The notes beneath the pieces were generated by a model. The model had not been told where the DNA came from and made no database searches. It was given only the letters and a program-made list of their open reading frames with translations. From the NCBI RefSeq assembly GCF_003610295.1, contig NZ_RAPV01000001.1, positions 4,092,001 to 4,156,000 on the forward strand: a DNA stretch of 64,000 nucleotides. Direction: 5' to 3'. Below, piece by piece: positions 46,541 through 54,362 of this stretch (position 1 is its first letter; every line of letters begins with the position of its first letter). Origin of the DNA: Paraburkholderia sp. BL23I1N1. GTDB taxonomy: Bacteria > Pseudomonadota > Gammaproteobacteria > Burkholderiales > Burkholderiaceae. The position numbers were made by a program, and so were the translations under genes.

Positions 46541-47869
46541 TTATTCGGGCGAGCCGGATGACGGCTGCAACCGCGCTTCAGCGATAACCACGCTGGCAGT
46601 CGCACCCGAGGTCTCGATCCAGCGCTTTCTCATGGGTGCGAGAATGAATTTTGCGGACACGGCTGCCGCGATCGAGATCACCGCAGCCGAGATGAACACG
46701 GTGCTCCACCCGCCGTTCGCCGACAGCACCGAGGCGATCGGCACCAGCATCGAGGCCGTGCCTTTCGCGGTATAGAGCGTCCCCGCATTGGCTGCGGCGT
46801 ATTTGCTGCCGAACGTGTCGGCACAGGTTGCCGGGAAGATCGAAAAGATCTCGCCCCAGCACAGGAACACGGCGGCGGCGAAGAACATGAAGGCGTAGGG
46901 GTTGTGGCCGAATTGCATGAGTCCCAGCAGCGCGACGCCTTCACCGAGAAAGATCATGAACATCGTGTTTTCGCGGCCAATACGGTCCGACAGAAAACCG
47001 CACAACGGACGCGTGAAGCCGTTGCACAGATTGTCGATCGACAGCGTCATCGTGAGCAGCGGCAGCGTGATGCCCATCAGATTCACCGGCATTTTGGCAA
47101 AGCCGTATTCCTTCGCGATCGGCCCCAGCTGCGCGGTCGCAATGATGCCGCCGGCCGCGACGAACACGAACATCAGATACAGCACCCAGAAAAGCGGCGA
47201 ACGGATCATCTCGCCAGGCGTGTAGTCGATCTTGCTTGCCACTATGCGTTTCGCCGCGACTGCGGATGCGGGCGGTTTCGGACGTACCAGCATGGTGGCG
47301 AGCAGCAGAATGCAGACGCCCTGGAAAATGCCGAAGAACATGAATGTGTGCTCGTAACCCGAGCGCTGGATCATGTTGGCGATTGGAATCACGGTGACGG
47401 CCGCGCCGGCGCCGAAACCTGCCGCGGTCAAACCTGCCGCGAGACCGCGCTTGTCCGGAAACCATTTAAGCGCTGTGCCGACGCAGGTGCCATACACGCA
47501 ACCCGCACCGATACCGGCGATCACTGCCGCGGCGTAGAGCTCGGCGAGGGTGCTCGCATGCGCGTCGACGATCCAGCCGAGCGCCGCGCACACCGAGCCG
47601 CCGATCACAACCGGGCGCGGCCCGAATTTGTCGACGAGCCACCCTTCAACGGGCACGAGCCAGGTTTCGGTGACGATGAAGACCGTGAAGGCGGTCTGGA
47701 TTGCCGCCTGACCCCAATGGTGGGCGTTGTCCATCGGTACGACGAACAGCGTCCATGCATACTGCAGATTCGCGACGAGTCCCATGCACACGATGCCAAT
47801 CGCCAGCTGCACCCAGCGGTTCTGCCGGAACGGCGTACTGCCTGTCCCGGATACGTTGGAATGTCCCAT
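46541..47869 (-). CDS. oxlT: Oxalate:formate antiporter (MFS)
   Basis: The start is the ATG at 47869 ([43 protein letters not shown]), giving 442 residues with twelve hydrophobic helices. [28 protein letters not shown] and [16 protein letters not shown] resemble OxlT of Oxalobacter, as do [15 protein letters not shown] and the central loop. It exchanges external oxalate for internal formate across the inner membrane, driving a proton-motive cycle. It is the first gene of oxlT-oxc-frc. Its 460-bp upstream region contains a LysR-type palindrome. Confidence 0.92.
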   Translation of the reverse strand: MGHSNVSGTGSTPFRQNRWVQLAIGIVCMGLVANLQYAWTLFVVPMDNAHHWGQAAIQTAFTVFIVTETWLVPVEGWLVDKFGPRPVVIGGSVCAALGWIVDAHASTLAELYAAAVIAGIGAGCVYGTCVGTALKWFPDKRGLAAGLTAAGFGAGAAVTVIPIANMIQRSGYEHTFMFFGIFQGVCILLLATMLVRPKPPASAVAAKRIVASKIDYTPGEMIRSPLFWVLYLMFVFVAAGGIIATAQLGPIAKEYGFAKMPVNLMGITLPLLTMTLSIDNLCNGFTRPLCGFLSDRIGRENTMFMIFLGEGVALLGLMQFGHNPYAFMFFAAAVFLCWGEIFSIFPATCADTFGSKYAAANAGTLYTAKGTASMLVPIASVLSANGGWSTVFISAAVISIAAAVSAKFILAPMRKRWIETSGATASVVIAEARLQPSSGSPE

Positions 47870-48118
47870 GTCCTTCGTCTCCTGTATCTTCCGTCGCACT
47901 CGTTCGGCGCGTTGGACTTACGTGATCGAATCGCTTCATTGCGGGCTTGTCTGCGGGCAATGACGCACCAGTGGTCGGCCAGAGGCGATTGCACTAACGA
48001 AGACCCTTATCCCTGGACCGCACTGCAACTGGGTGAAAGGTGTTCAGCGTAGAGCACTCCTGAGAGGATGCTGCGCGCGAACAGCGATAAGTGAAAGTCA
48101 AAACATTTTATGGTTTGC

Positions 48119-48134
48119 ATTAGGCATACCTAAT
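48119..48134. promoter_or_regulatory. LysR-type palindrome upstream of oxlT
   Basis: ATTAGG-CATA-CCTAAT is a perfect 6+4+6 inverted repeat. It fits the T-N11-A consensus of LysR operators and is followed by a partial copy (AGATAGGT). It lies 250 bp upstream of the oxlT start. No LysR gene is adjacent, so the regulator would be elsewhere. Confidence 0.5.
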
Positions 48135-48246
48135 AGATAGGTTTGCCGCCCATGGCTATGGGGTTGCGAGAAAAGCGAGGCAGTTTGACGGACGTTCAGA
48201 TGCGATGGCGGGCGCGCCTGGGGGAAACAAATATATAAACGAAAGG

Positions 48247-48279
48247 CTATCGTTATTCGAAATAACTTTAACTATCGTT
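48247..48279. repeat. Direct repeats flanking a dyad upstream of 48333
   Basis: CTATCGTT occurs at 48247-48254 and 48272-48279. Between them GTTATTCGAAATAAC (48252-48266) is a perfect dyad with a three-base centre. The cluster lies about 55-85 bp before the start at 48333, in promoter position. Confidence 0.45.
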
Positions 48280-48332
48280 TATCTGTGTGCGCTCCTATTC
48301 TTGGTCATGCCACCTGCCTGAAGGAGATGACC

Positions 48333-48722
48333 ATGAACCCGTCCCAGTTTGACCCAAGCAACAGCGCGCACGATGCGGAAGTAGCAGCGCAGTTGTGCGC
48401 CTATAACAGTGCGTTCGATGAACTCGGTCTGCGCTTTCGTTGGGATGCGAGCACGCTGACGCTGCTCGCGATGATCGACGGCGAGGAGGCGCGGATTGCT
48501 GCGTATATCGAAGCACACCATGGGCACTTGCTGAAATCGTATAGTGCCGAATTTCTGAGCCGCGCCATTCTTGGGAAGAAAAAAGCTCGGTACCCTGCGT
48601 GCTTGCCGACGCGCGCAGACAGCGCGGCGCATCTGAGCCCGGCGGTTCAGCAGACGCGGGTGAGCAGCTGGCGCGAGCGCGTGTCGTATGAGGTCGAGTT
48701 GCCGGCGCTGGCGGGTGTGTAG
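48333..48722 (+). CDS. Small hypothetical protein
   Basis: The start is the ATG at 48333 (MNPSQFDPSNSAHDAEVAAQLCAYNSAFDELGLRF), with AAGGAG a few bases upstream; an ATG at 48327 is also possible. The product is 129 residues and mostly helical. FRWDASTLTLLAMIDGEEARIAAYIEAHHGHLLKSYSAEFLSRAI looks like a conserved core seen in Burkholderia hypothetical proteins, and the tail is Ser/Arg-rich. It has no signal peptide. Function is unknown. It ends just before a clear terminator. Confidence 0.7.
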   Translation: MNPSQFDPSNSAHDAEVAAQLCAYNSAFDELGLRFRWDASTLTLLAMIDGEEARIAAYIEAHHGHLLKSYSAEFLSRAILGKKKARYPACLPTRADSAAHLSPAVQQTRVSSWRERVSYEVELPALAGV

Positions 48723-48757
48723 ACGAAGGAGCGGGTCATCGCCGCCTCTTCGTTTTT
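48723..48757 (+). terminator. Rho-independent terminator
   Basis: ACGAAGGAGCGG pairs with CCGCCTCTTCGT (one mismatch, one G-U) around a short loop, and TTTTT follows on the plus strand. It sits directly after the stop of the gene at 48333. Confidence 0.7.
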
Positions 48758-48762
48758 CCCTA

Positions 48763-50131
48763 TCAAAAAATCGCAAATTCGCGCAGCGGTCTCAACCCTG
48801 CGCGAACCTCTTCGGCAAATAATTGCGGCTGTTCCCATGCCGCAAAGTGCCCGCCTTTATCGAGCCGGTTGTAGTAGATGAGGTTGTGGTACGCCTGCTC
48901 CGTCCAACTCCGCGGCGCCTGATAATTCTCGCGAGGAAAGACGCTCACGGCAGCCGGGACGGACACATCGGCGGCAGCCACGAAGTTGAAGTGAGACTCC
49001 CAATAAAAGCGCGCCGCTGAAATGCCCGTGTTCGTCAGCCAATAGAGCGTGATGTCGTCGAGGAGATCGTTCCGTGTCAGATCGCCTGCGGATTCTCCAT
49101 TGACGAGGTGCCCGAACACGGCCGAGGTCAGTGCCGCTGCCGGCTGAACATACCCGTCGCCGTGATCCAGAAGCCAGCTTGCCAGCGCAACGGGCGAGTC
49201 CGACAGCCCGTAGAGCGTCTGCGGGCGTGTTCCCATCTCCAGGGCATAGGCGCGCCGCTTTTTGGCTGCGCTGCTCAACTGCTCGTAAGCGTGCTTTTCG
49301 TCGTCCGAGAGGCCGGCCGGCGGCGGATCCCCGGCTTGAAGGGACTTGGCAATCCCGGCTGGCACGGTCGCGGGGAAATTGACGTGGATGCCCAGCAATT
49401 CAGGCGGCGCCTGCTTACCCATCACATTCGCGACGACGCCACCCAGATCGCCGCCTTGCGCCGCGAATTTCGCGTAGCCGAGGCGTTTCATGAGGACGAC
49501 CCAGGCACGCGCGGTACGCTCCGGACCCCACCCGGTTGTGGTGGGTTTGCCTGAAAATCCATAGCCGGGCAAAGACGGAATGACCAGATGAAACGCATCC
49601 GACGCGCTCGCGCCATATGCCGTGGGATTGGTCAGCGGATCGACAATCTTCAGCATCTCGATGACGGAGCCTGGCCAGCCGTGCGTGACGATCAGCGGCA
49701 TCGCATTGTCATGTTTCGAGCGAAAATGGATGAAATGAATGTCCAGCCCATCGATCTCGGTCACGAACTGCGGCAGGCTGTTCAGTTTTGCCTCGCAGGT
49801 GCGCCAGTCGTAATCGGCTGCCCAATGGCGCGCGAATTCCTGAATCATCGCGAGCGGCACGCCCTGCGAGTCATCGGTGACCGTTTCCCGGTCAGGCCAC
49901 CGCGTGGCTTTGATGCGCCTGCGCAAGTCGATCAATTGCGATTCCGGCACATGCACACGAAGTGGACGAATGGCGGTCTTGTCGCCGCTCGCTGACGGGG
50001 CGACTTCAGTAATCGCCTGATTCGTTTCTGCAAAAGCAAGCTGACTCAGCGACCCCCGCGGCAATGGCCGCCGCTGTCACACTGACAAAACGGCGGCGCG
50101 ATGGCGACTGGGGAAGGATGGTGTCTGACAT
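48763..50131 (-). pseudogene. Epoxide hydrolase frameshifted inside its Tat signal
   Basis: The original start is probably the ATG at 50131, giving MSDTILPQSPSRRRFVSVTAAA with a twin-arginine signal; this frame continues to IAAGVAESACFC and stops at 50006. The rest, from GSLSQLAFAETNQAIT onward, is in the next frame, so one or two bases changed at about 50050-50062. The main body is complete: an EHN N-terminal domain (IRPLRVHVPESQLIDLRRRIKATRWPD), the HGWPGS oxyanion motif, nucleophile Asp in AAQGGDLGG, and catalytic His in KGGHFAAWE. Translation from an internal ATG at 50064 could still make a cytoplasmic enzyme lacking the signal. Confidence 0.8.
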
Positions 50132-50202
50132 AACGTTTCCGATAGACGATGAAGCCGGGTTTCCGATCAAGGGCAACGTGATTTCACGAACCGTTGAACG
50201 CG

Positions 50203-50238
50203 CTACGCCCACGCCGGGTGCGTTCGGCGTGGGCGTAG
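50203..50238. terminator. Strong 14-bp hairpin
   Basis: CTACGCCCACGCCG (50203-50216) pairs perfectly with 50225-50238 around an 8-base loop. It lies between the DUF4148 gene end (minus) and the epoxide hydrolase start (minus). It probably ends the DUF4148 message, although no T-run follows. Confidence 0.55.
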
Positions 50239-50318
50239 TGAAGCGCGAGAAGGATCTTTAACCAAGAGGATTGCTGATCGTATTGCAAGCAGGATCTAAT
50301 CCCGTGGCGTTCAGATAA

Positions 50319-50558
50319 TCAGCTGCCGCGATACAAATTGCTGAGTTGGGCGAGCTGGCCATCCTTCTGGGCTTGCACCAGTTCATGGCGGACGTCCGCG
50401 CGGGTCTTCTGCATCGCGCCGGTTTGGTTCGCGCTCCATTGCTGCACTTGCGCGGCGCCCAATTGACTCACCGTTGCTGCTGCCGGAGCATCAGAGGCGT
50501 GAGCGAAGCCAGCCGTAGCGAATGCAGCGAAGGCCAAAGCGATCATTGAGGTTTTCAT
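50319..50558 (-). CDS. DUF4148-type small secreted protein
   Basis: The product is 79 residues with a signal peptide (MIALAFAAFATAGFAHA, cleavage near residue 21). The mature part is short and helical; KTRADVRHELVQAQKDGQLAQLSNLY matches the DUF4148 core (KTRAxVRxELVxAQxxG), a family confined largely to Burkholderiaceae and relatives. It is periplasmic; function is unknown. Its upstream region carries one of the three copies of the 75-76-bp promoter element, which also precedes the thioredoxin-like and Tat-hydrolase genes. Confidence 0.85.
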   Translation of the reverse strand: MKTSMIALAFAAFATAGFAHASDAPAAATVSQLGAAQVQQWSANQTGAMQKTRADVRHELVQAQKDGQLAQLSNLYRGS

Positions 50559-50691
50559 GTCGTTCTCCGAGAACTAAAAAATAAAGAAGGAAGGCGCCGG
50601 GGTGTCAGGCCGCGAGAGCAGCCATCCGGTCAGTCATCCGCGATGTTGCTTGCGTCTGTCATCCGGCGTTGATGCATTAAAACGTGGCGAT

Positions 50692-50767
50692 GTATCTGGC
50701 TTGTGTCGAGAAACCGGGGCAATTGCAATGTTCTGTATCGCTGCGATGCCCAGATACATTGCGATAC
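50692..50767 (-). promoter_or_regulatory. Shared promoter element, copy A (DUF4148 gene)
   Basis: Read on the minus strand, the 76-bp block begins GTATC-GCAAT-GTATC, has GATACAGAACATTGCA near its middle and ends GACACAAGCCAGATAC. Seven bases later CGTTTTAATGC forms a possible -10 region. It is located just three bases after the thioredoxin-like gene stop and about 130 bp before the DUF4148 start. The same three blocks at the same spacing occur at 51450-51525 and 54193-54267. Confidence 0.75.
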
Positions 50768-50770
50768 GAA

Positions 50771-51352
50771 TCACGGGTTTTCCGCCAGCAGGGCCTTGAT
50801 CTTTGCCTCGGTCTGTTCGTAGTCGCCTTCGCCGAAATGCGTGTAGACCACGTGCCCTTTCTTGTCGACCAGATAGAACGCAGGCCAATACTCGTTGCCG
50901 TAGGCGCGCCAGGTTGCGTAACTGTTGTCTTGCGCCACCGGGAACGTAATGTTGAAACGCTTGATCGCCGTCTTGACGTTGTCCGTGTTGCGCTCGAATG
51001 GATACTCGGGGGTGTGGACACCGACCACCGCCAGGCCCTGGTCCTTATATTTCTGATTCCAGGTCTTCACGTACGGCAGAACGTGGATGCAGTTGATACA
51101 GGTATAGGTCCAGAAATCGACCAGCACAACCTTGCCCCGCAACTGCTGCATGGTCAGGGGATCGCTATTGAGCCATTTGTCGATGCCGGTGAATTCCGGC
51201 GCGGTCGCGTTGTTGTCGATCTGGTTCGCAATGGGGTTTGCGGCGGCGCTGGCCGCAGGACTCACAACGAAAGTTGCGACTGCGGCGGCGCCGGCGGCCA
51301 CGGATGCGGCGAACAGGGCGACGGTGGCGGAGGTTTTGAGTCGGGAGAGCAT
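50771..51352 (-). CDS. Exported thioredoxin-like (TlpA/redoxin) protein
   Basis: The product is 193 residues with an N-terminal signal or anchor (TSATVALFAASVAAGAAAVATFVV). The thioredoxin fold follows: LRGKVVLVDFWTYTCINCIHVLPYVKTWNQKY with the active-site pair C-I-N-C, VVGVHTPEYPFERNTDNV, and the cis-Pro region EYWPAFYLVDKKGHVVYTHFGEG. CINC enzymes of this type belong to the DipZ/redoxin group and act on disulfides outside the cytoplasm. Its promoter carries copy B of the 76-bp element. It is divergent from the GFA gene. Confidence 0.9.
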   Translation of the reverse strand: MLSRLKTSATVALFAASVAAGAAAVATFVVSPAASAAANPIANQIDNNATAPEFTGIDKWLNSDPLTMQQLRGKVVLVDFWTYTCINCIHVLPYVKTWNQKYKDQGLAVVGVHTPEYPFERNTDNVKTAIKRFNITFPVAQDNSYATWRAYGNEYWPAFYLVDKKGHVVYTHFGEGDYEQTEAKIKALLAENP

Positions 51353-51449
51353 GGCAGCGTCCTTTCATGAAAGGGAAGACCCGGGTGTAGACGTGGACGT
51401 CGTGCCGGGCATTCCGGTGGTGAACATGGCTGCATTGGAACGCCCGTTC

Positions 51450-51525
51450 GTATCTGGCTTGTGTCGCTAAGGTGGCCTGGGTGCAATGTTTTGTGTCAGG
51501 GGAACACCCAGATACATTGGGATAC
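51450..51525 (-). promoter_or_regulatory. Shared promoter element, copy B (thioredoxin-like gene)
   Basis: The 76-bp block on the minus strand begins GTATC-CCAAT-GTATC, has GACACAAAACATTGCA in the middle and ends GACACAAGCCAGATAC, with CGTTCCAATGC seven bases later. It is about 98 bp before the thioredoxin-like start. It also lies in the divergent region upstream of the GFA-RR-HK gene set, so it may serve both sides. Confidence 0.75.
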
Positions 51526-51579
51526 AAAGCGTCGCGCGTGCTGGGCTATAAAGCAGCCATACCTATCGCGGAGTGCCCC

Positions 51580-51951
51580 ATGAGTACCGAATTGCTGCAA
51601 GGGTCCTGTCATTGCGGGACCGTGAAATTTGAAGTCCGTACGGCCGTTGTTCCTGCTGCGCGTTGCAATTGCAGCCTGTGCCGGCGCAAAGGTGCGCTGA
51701 TGACGCCGCCGTTCGCGGCAGGCGAACTGAAGATCCTGAAGGGTGAGGAAGCGCTGACGCTTTATCAGTTCAATACGCGCACGGCGAAGCACTACTTCTG
51801 CAAGCATTGCGGCATTTATCCGTTCCACCAGACGCGCAGGGATCCGCAGCAATGGCGCGTCAACATCGGTTGCCTGGAGGGTGTCGACCCGTATACGCTG
51901 GAGGCCAGCGTGAACAATGGCGCCAGCCTGTCCGTCGTGGAGGACGCATGA
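51580..51951 (+). CDS. GFA-family (Mss4-like) zinc protein
   Basis: The start is the ATG at 51580 (MSTELLQGSCHCGTVKFEV); the upstream extension crosses the promoter element. The product is 123 residues. Zinc ligands of the GFA/Mss4 fold are visible: GSCHCG, CNCSLCRRKG and YFCKHCGIYPFHQ. The family is named after glutathione-dependent formaldehyde-activating enzyme, but most members have no proven reaction. It is cytoplasmic. It overlaps the next small frame by ATGA and leads into the two-component system, so it is probably the first gene of that operon. Confidence 0.88.
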   Translation: MSTELLQGSCHCGTVKFEVRTAVVPAARCNCSLCRRKGALMTPPFAAGELKILKGEEALTLYQFNTRTAKHYFCKHCGIYPFHQTRRDPQQWRVNIGCLEGVDPYTLEASVNNGASLSVVEDA

Positions 51952-52070
51952 GACGGTTCATGGCGATCCTCGCGTTCCTGGCTGGCGGATTGGCCGCTGA
52001 ACTGGCGCATCCCGTGCACTGTTCGCTGGTCAACGTGAACCGGGTGCGAGTCAATCGTCGAAAGGATTGA
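51948..52070 (+). CDS. Very small possible membrane or signal protein, 40 residues
   Basis: The frame starts at an ATG overlapping the GFA stop as ATGA and encodes MRRFMAILAFLAGGLAAEL followed by AHPVHCSLVNVNRVRVNRRKD. It has a basic start, a single hydrophobic helix and a basic tail with one Cys. It ends 7 bp before the response-regulator ATG, and its end contains the AAAGGA site for that gene. It may be a genuine small protein or a leader that couples translation. No family is known to me. Confidence 0.4.
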   Translation: MRRFMAILAFLAGGLAAELAHPVHCSLVNVNRVRVNRRKD

Positions 52071-52077
52071 TCCCTTG

Positions 52078-52818
52078 ATGGAAAACACCGACCACGTGCT
52101 GATCGTCGACGACGATCGCGGCATCCGCGAATTGCTCGCCACCTATCTCGAGAAGAACGGCATACGTGTCTCGCTGGCCGCCAACGGCCGACAGATGCGC
52201 ACGGTCCTCGAGCAGGGCGCGCCTGATCTGATCGTGCTCGACCTGATGCTGCCCGGCGAAGACGGTCTCGTGCTGTGCCGTGAACTGCGTGCCGGCAAGT
52301 TCCGTTCGGTGCCGGTATTGATGCTGACCGCTCGCAGCGAAGAGGCGGATCGCATTGTCGGGTTGGAGATGGGCGCCGACGATTACCTGGCCAAGCCGTT
52401 TGCGGTGCGCGAACTGCTGGCGCGCATCCGCTCCGTGTTGCGCCGCGCGCGGATGCTGCCGCCCGGCATGCAGGTGACGGAAACCGCGCCGATGATCGGC
52501 TTCGGCGACTGGCGGCTCGACACCACCGCGCGCCATCTGCTCGACGCGGAGGGCACCATGGTGGCCTTGAGCGGTGCGGAATACCGCTTGCTGCGCGTGT
52601 TTCTCGATCATCCGCAGCGCGTGCTCACGCGGGATCAATTGCTCAATCTGACCCAGGGCCGCCAGGCCGATCCGTTCGACCGCTCGATCGATCTGCTGGT
52701 GAGCCGCTTGCGCCAACGCCTGCAGGATGTGGCGCGCGAGCCGCGCTACATCAAGACGCTGCGCAGCGAGGGTTACGTATTTTCGGCGGCGGTGACCATG
52801 ATCGAAGGCAATCCATGA
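52078..52818 (+). CDS. OmpR-family response regulator
   Basis: The ATG at 52078 gives 246 residues (a TTG at 52075 adds one). The receiver domain has the acidic cluster VLIVDDD (Asp11-13), phosphoacceptor Asp55 in IVLDLMLPGEDG, and Lys in DDYLAKPF. The C-terminal winged helix reads LDTTARHLLDAEGTMVALSGAEYRLLRVFLDHPQRVLTRDQLL and ends RLRQRLQDVAREPRYIKTLRSEGYVF. It binds direct-repeat promoter sites when phosphorylated. It overlaps the histidine kinase start by 4 bp. Nearby repeated promoter elements are its most likely targets. Confidence 0.95.
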   Translation: MENTDHVLIVDDDRGIRELLATYLEKNGIRVSLAANGRQMRTVLEQGAPDLIVLDLMLPGEDGLVLCRELRAGKFRSVPVLMLTARSEEADRIVGLEMGADDYLAKPFAVRELLARIRSVLRRARMLPPGMQVTETAPMIGFGDWRLDTTARHLLDAEGTMVALSGAEYRLLRVFLDHPQRVLTRDQLLNLTQGRQADPFDRSIDLLVSRLRQRLQDVAREPRYIKTLRSEGYVFSAAVTMIEGNP

Positions 52819-54152
52819 ACCTGAAGGCCCTGCTGCATTGGCCGCGCACGCTGTTCACGCGGTTGGCCCTGATTCTCTTTGTCAGCCTTGCGGTGGTGCA
52901 AACGCTGTCGGTCTGGCTCACCATGACGGAACGGGACCAGACCATGACCAACGTGATGATGGGTTACATCGAACGCGAGGTCACCAGCTCCGTCGCGCTG
53001 CTCGATCATTTGCCCGCTAACGAACGCGCCGAATGGCTGCCAAGGTTGGCGCGGCGCACCTACACCTTCAATCTGGGACCCGGGATAGCCGGCGCACCTC
53101 CGGACGCGAAGCTCTCGGCGAGGGTGGCGCAATCGATCGCGGATGGCATCGGCAAACGTTATCCGCTGACGGCCAACGCCGTCACCGGTGACCCGGACCG
53201 TCTGCAGGTTCATCTGCAGTTGAGTGACGGCACGCCGCTGACGATCGACTACCACCCCATGCCGGGCGCGCCGTTGTCGCCGTGGTTGTCGTGGGTGCTG
53301 GTGCTGCAACTCGTGGTGCTGGCCGCATGCTGCTGGCTGGCGGTACGGCTCGCGACCCGTCCGTTGAGCCATTTGGCGCGCGCGGCCGATACCTTGGGCC
53401 CCGACCTCAAGGTTGAGCGCTTGCCCGAGGACGGACCGGACGAAGTGGCACGCGCCGCGCGGGCGTTCAACGCCATGCAGGACCGCATCAGGCTATACAT
53501 GACCGAGCGCTTGCAGATTCTCGCGGCGATTTCGCACGACTTGCAAACGCCGATTACCCGCATGCGTTTGCGCGTCGACGTGATGGACGACAGCGCGCAG
53601 GGCCAGAAGCTGCAGCAGGACCTGCAGGAAATGGAAACGATGGTCAAGGAAGGCGTCACGTACGCACGCACGATGCACGGCGCCAGTGAGGCGCCTCTGC
53701 GTATCGATCCGGATGCGCTATTCGACAGCCTCGTGTTCGATTATGTCGACGCCGGCAAAGAGGTTTCGCTGCACGGCCGAATCAACACCGCACTGGTGAC
53801 GCGTCCCGAGGCGTTACGCCGGATCGTCGGCAATCTCGTCGATAACGCGCTGAAGTTCGGCGGGGCGGCGGAGATCAAGGTCGCCGCCTTGCAGAATGGG
53901 CAGGTGGCGGTCACGATACTCGATCGCGGGCCGGGTATTCCGGCTGAGTCGCTGGAAGCGGTGTTTGAACCGTTCTATCGGCTGGAAGGGTCGCGCAACC
54001 GCGGAACCGGTGGCACCGGGCTGGGACTCGCCATTGCGCGGCAACTCGCTTTGGCGATGGATGCGGTGCTGTCGCTGCATAACCGGCCCGATGGCGGCCT
54101 GGAAGCCAGGCTTGTGTTGAAAGGCGTCAGCCCGATTCCGGTCGCTCACTGA
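52815..54152 (+). CDS. Membrane sensor histidine kinase
   Basis: The product is 445 residues. It has an N-terminal membrane helix (RLALILFVSLAVVQTLSVWL), a periplasmic sensor of about 115 residues, and a second helix (WLSWVLVLQLVVLAACCWLAVRLA). A HAMP linker then leads to the phospho-acceptor motif AAISHDLQTPITRMRLRVD with His at about residue 241. The ATP domain shows N-box GNLVDNALKFG, G1 ILDRGPGIP and G2 GTGGTGLGLAIARQLA. It sits in the inner membrane and phosphorylates the adjacent regulator. The periplasmic signal is unknown; the neighbouring redox and hydrolase genes hint at envelope stress. Confidence 0.95.
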   Translation: MNLKALLHWPRTLFTRLALILFVSLAVVQTLSVWLTMTERDQTMTNVMMGYIEREVTSSVALLDHLPANERAEWLPRLARRTYTFNLGPGIAGAPPDAKLSARVAQSIADGIGKRYPLTANAVTGDPDRLQVHLQLSDGTPLTIDYHPMPGAPLSPWLSWVLVLQLVVLAACCWLAVRLATRPLSHLARAADTLGPDLKVERLPEDGPDEVARAARAFNAMQDRIRLYMTERLQILAAISHDLQTPITRMRLRVDVMDDSAQGQKLQQDLQEMETMVKEGVTYARTMHGASEAPLRIDPDALFDSLVFDYVDAGKEVSLHGRINTALVTRPEALRRIVGNLVDNALKFGGAAEIKVAALQNGQVAVTILDRGPGIPAESLEAVFEPFYRLEGSRNRGTGGTGLGLAIARQLALAMDAVLSLHNRPDGGLEARLVLKGVSPIPVAH

Positions 54153-54192
54153 TTGCGCGGTATGTCACATCAACTCCCGTCTCGCCGTCTCT

Positions 54193-54267
54193 GTATCTCA
54201 ATGTATCCACGCCGTTGGTAAATACATAACGTTGCACTGGCGCGCCGGCCAGACACAAGCCAGATAC
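54193..54267 (+). promoter_or_regulatory. Shared promoter element, copy C (Tat hydrolase gene)
   Basis: The 75-bp block on the plus strand begins GTATC-TCAAT-GTATC, has AATACATAACGTTGCA in the middle and ends GACACAAGCCAGATAC, with CGTTTTAATAC seven bases later. It lies 96 bp before the hydrolase start at 54363, and just after the histidine kinase gene. Confidence 0.75.
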
Positions 54268-54362
54268 GTCCACGCGTTTTAATACTTCCAGGCCAGATTG
54301 TCTGGCTTCGCAAGCCGGACATGCTCTGCGCTTGTGTGGCTCATCATTGAGGAGAATCAGCG

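Larger units (their letters stand above)
47870..48332. other. Divergent regulatory region of the oxalate operon
   Basis: No gene is supported between oxlT (minus) and the hypothetical gene at 48333 (plus). The region is AT-rich for this genome and holds the inverted repeat at 48119-48134 and a dyad/direct-repeat cluster at 48247-48279. Confidence 0.6.

Noticed and set aside
46904..48052. Forward open frame of 382 codons opposite oxlT
   Set aside because: It is antisense to the clear MFS gene, with a His/Arg/Asp-rich product typical of antisense frames in high-GC DNA.
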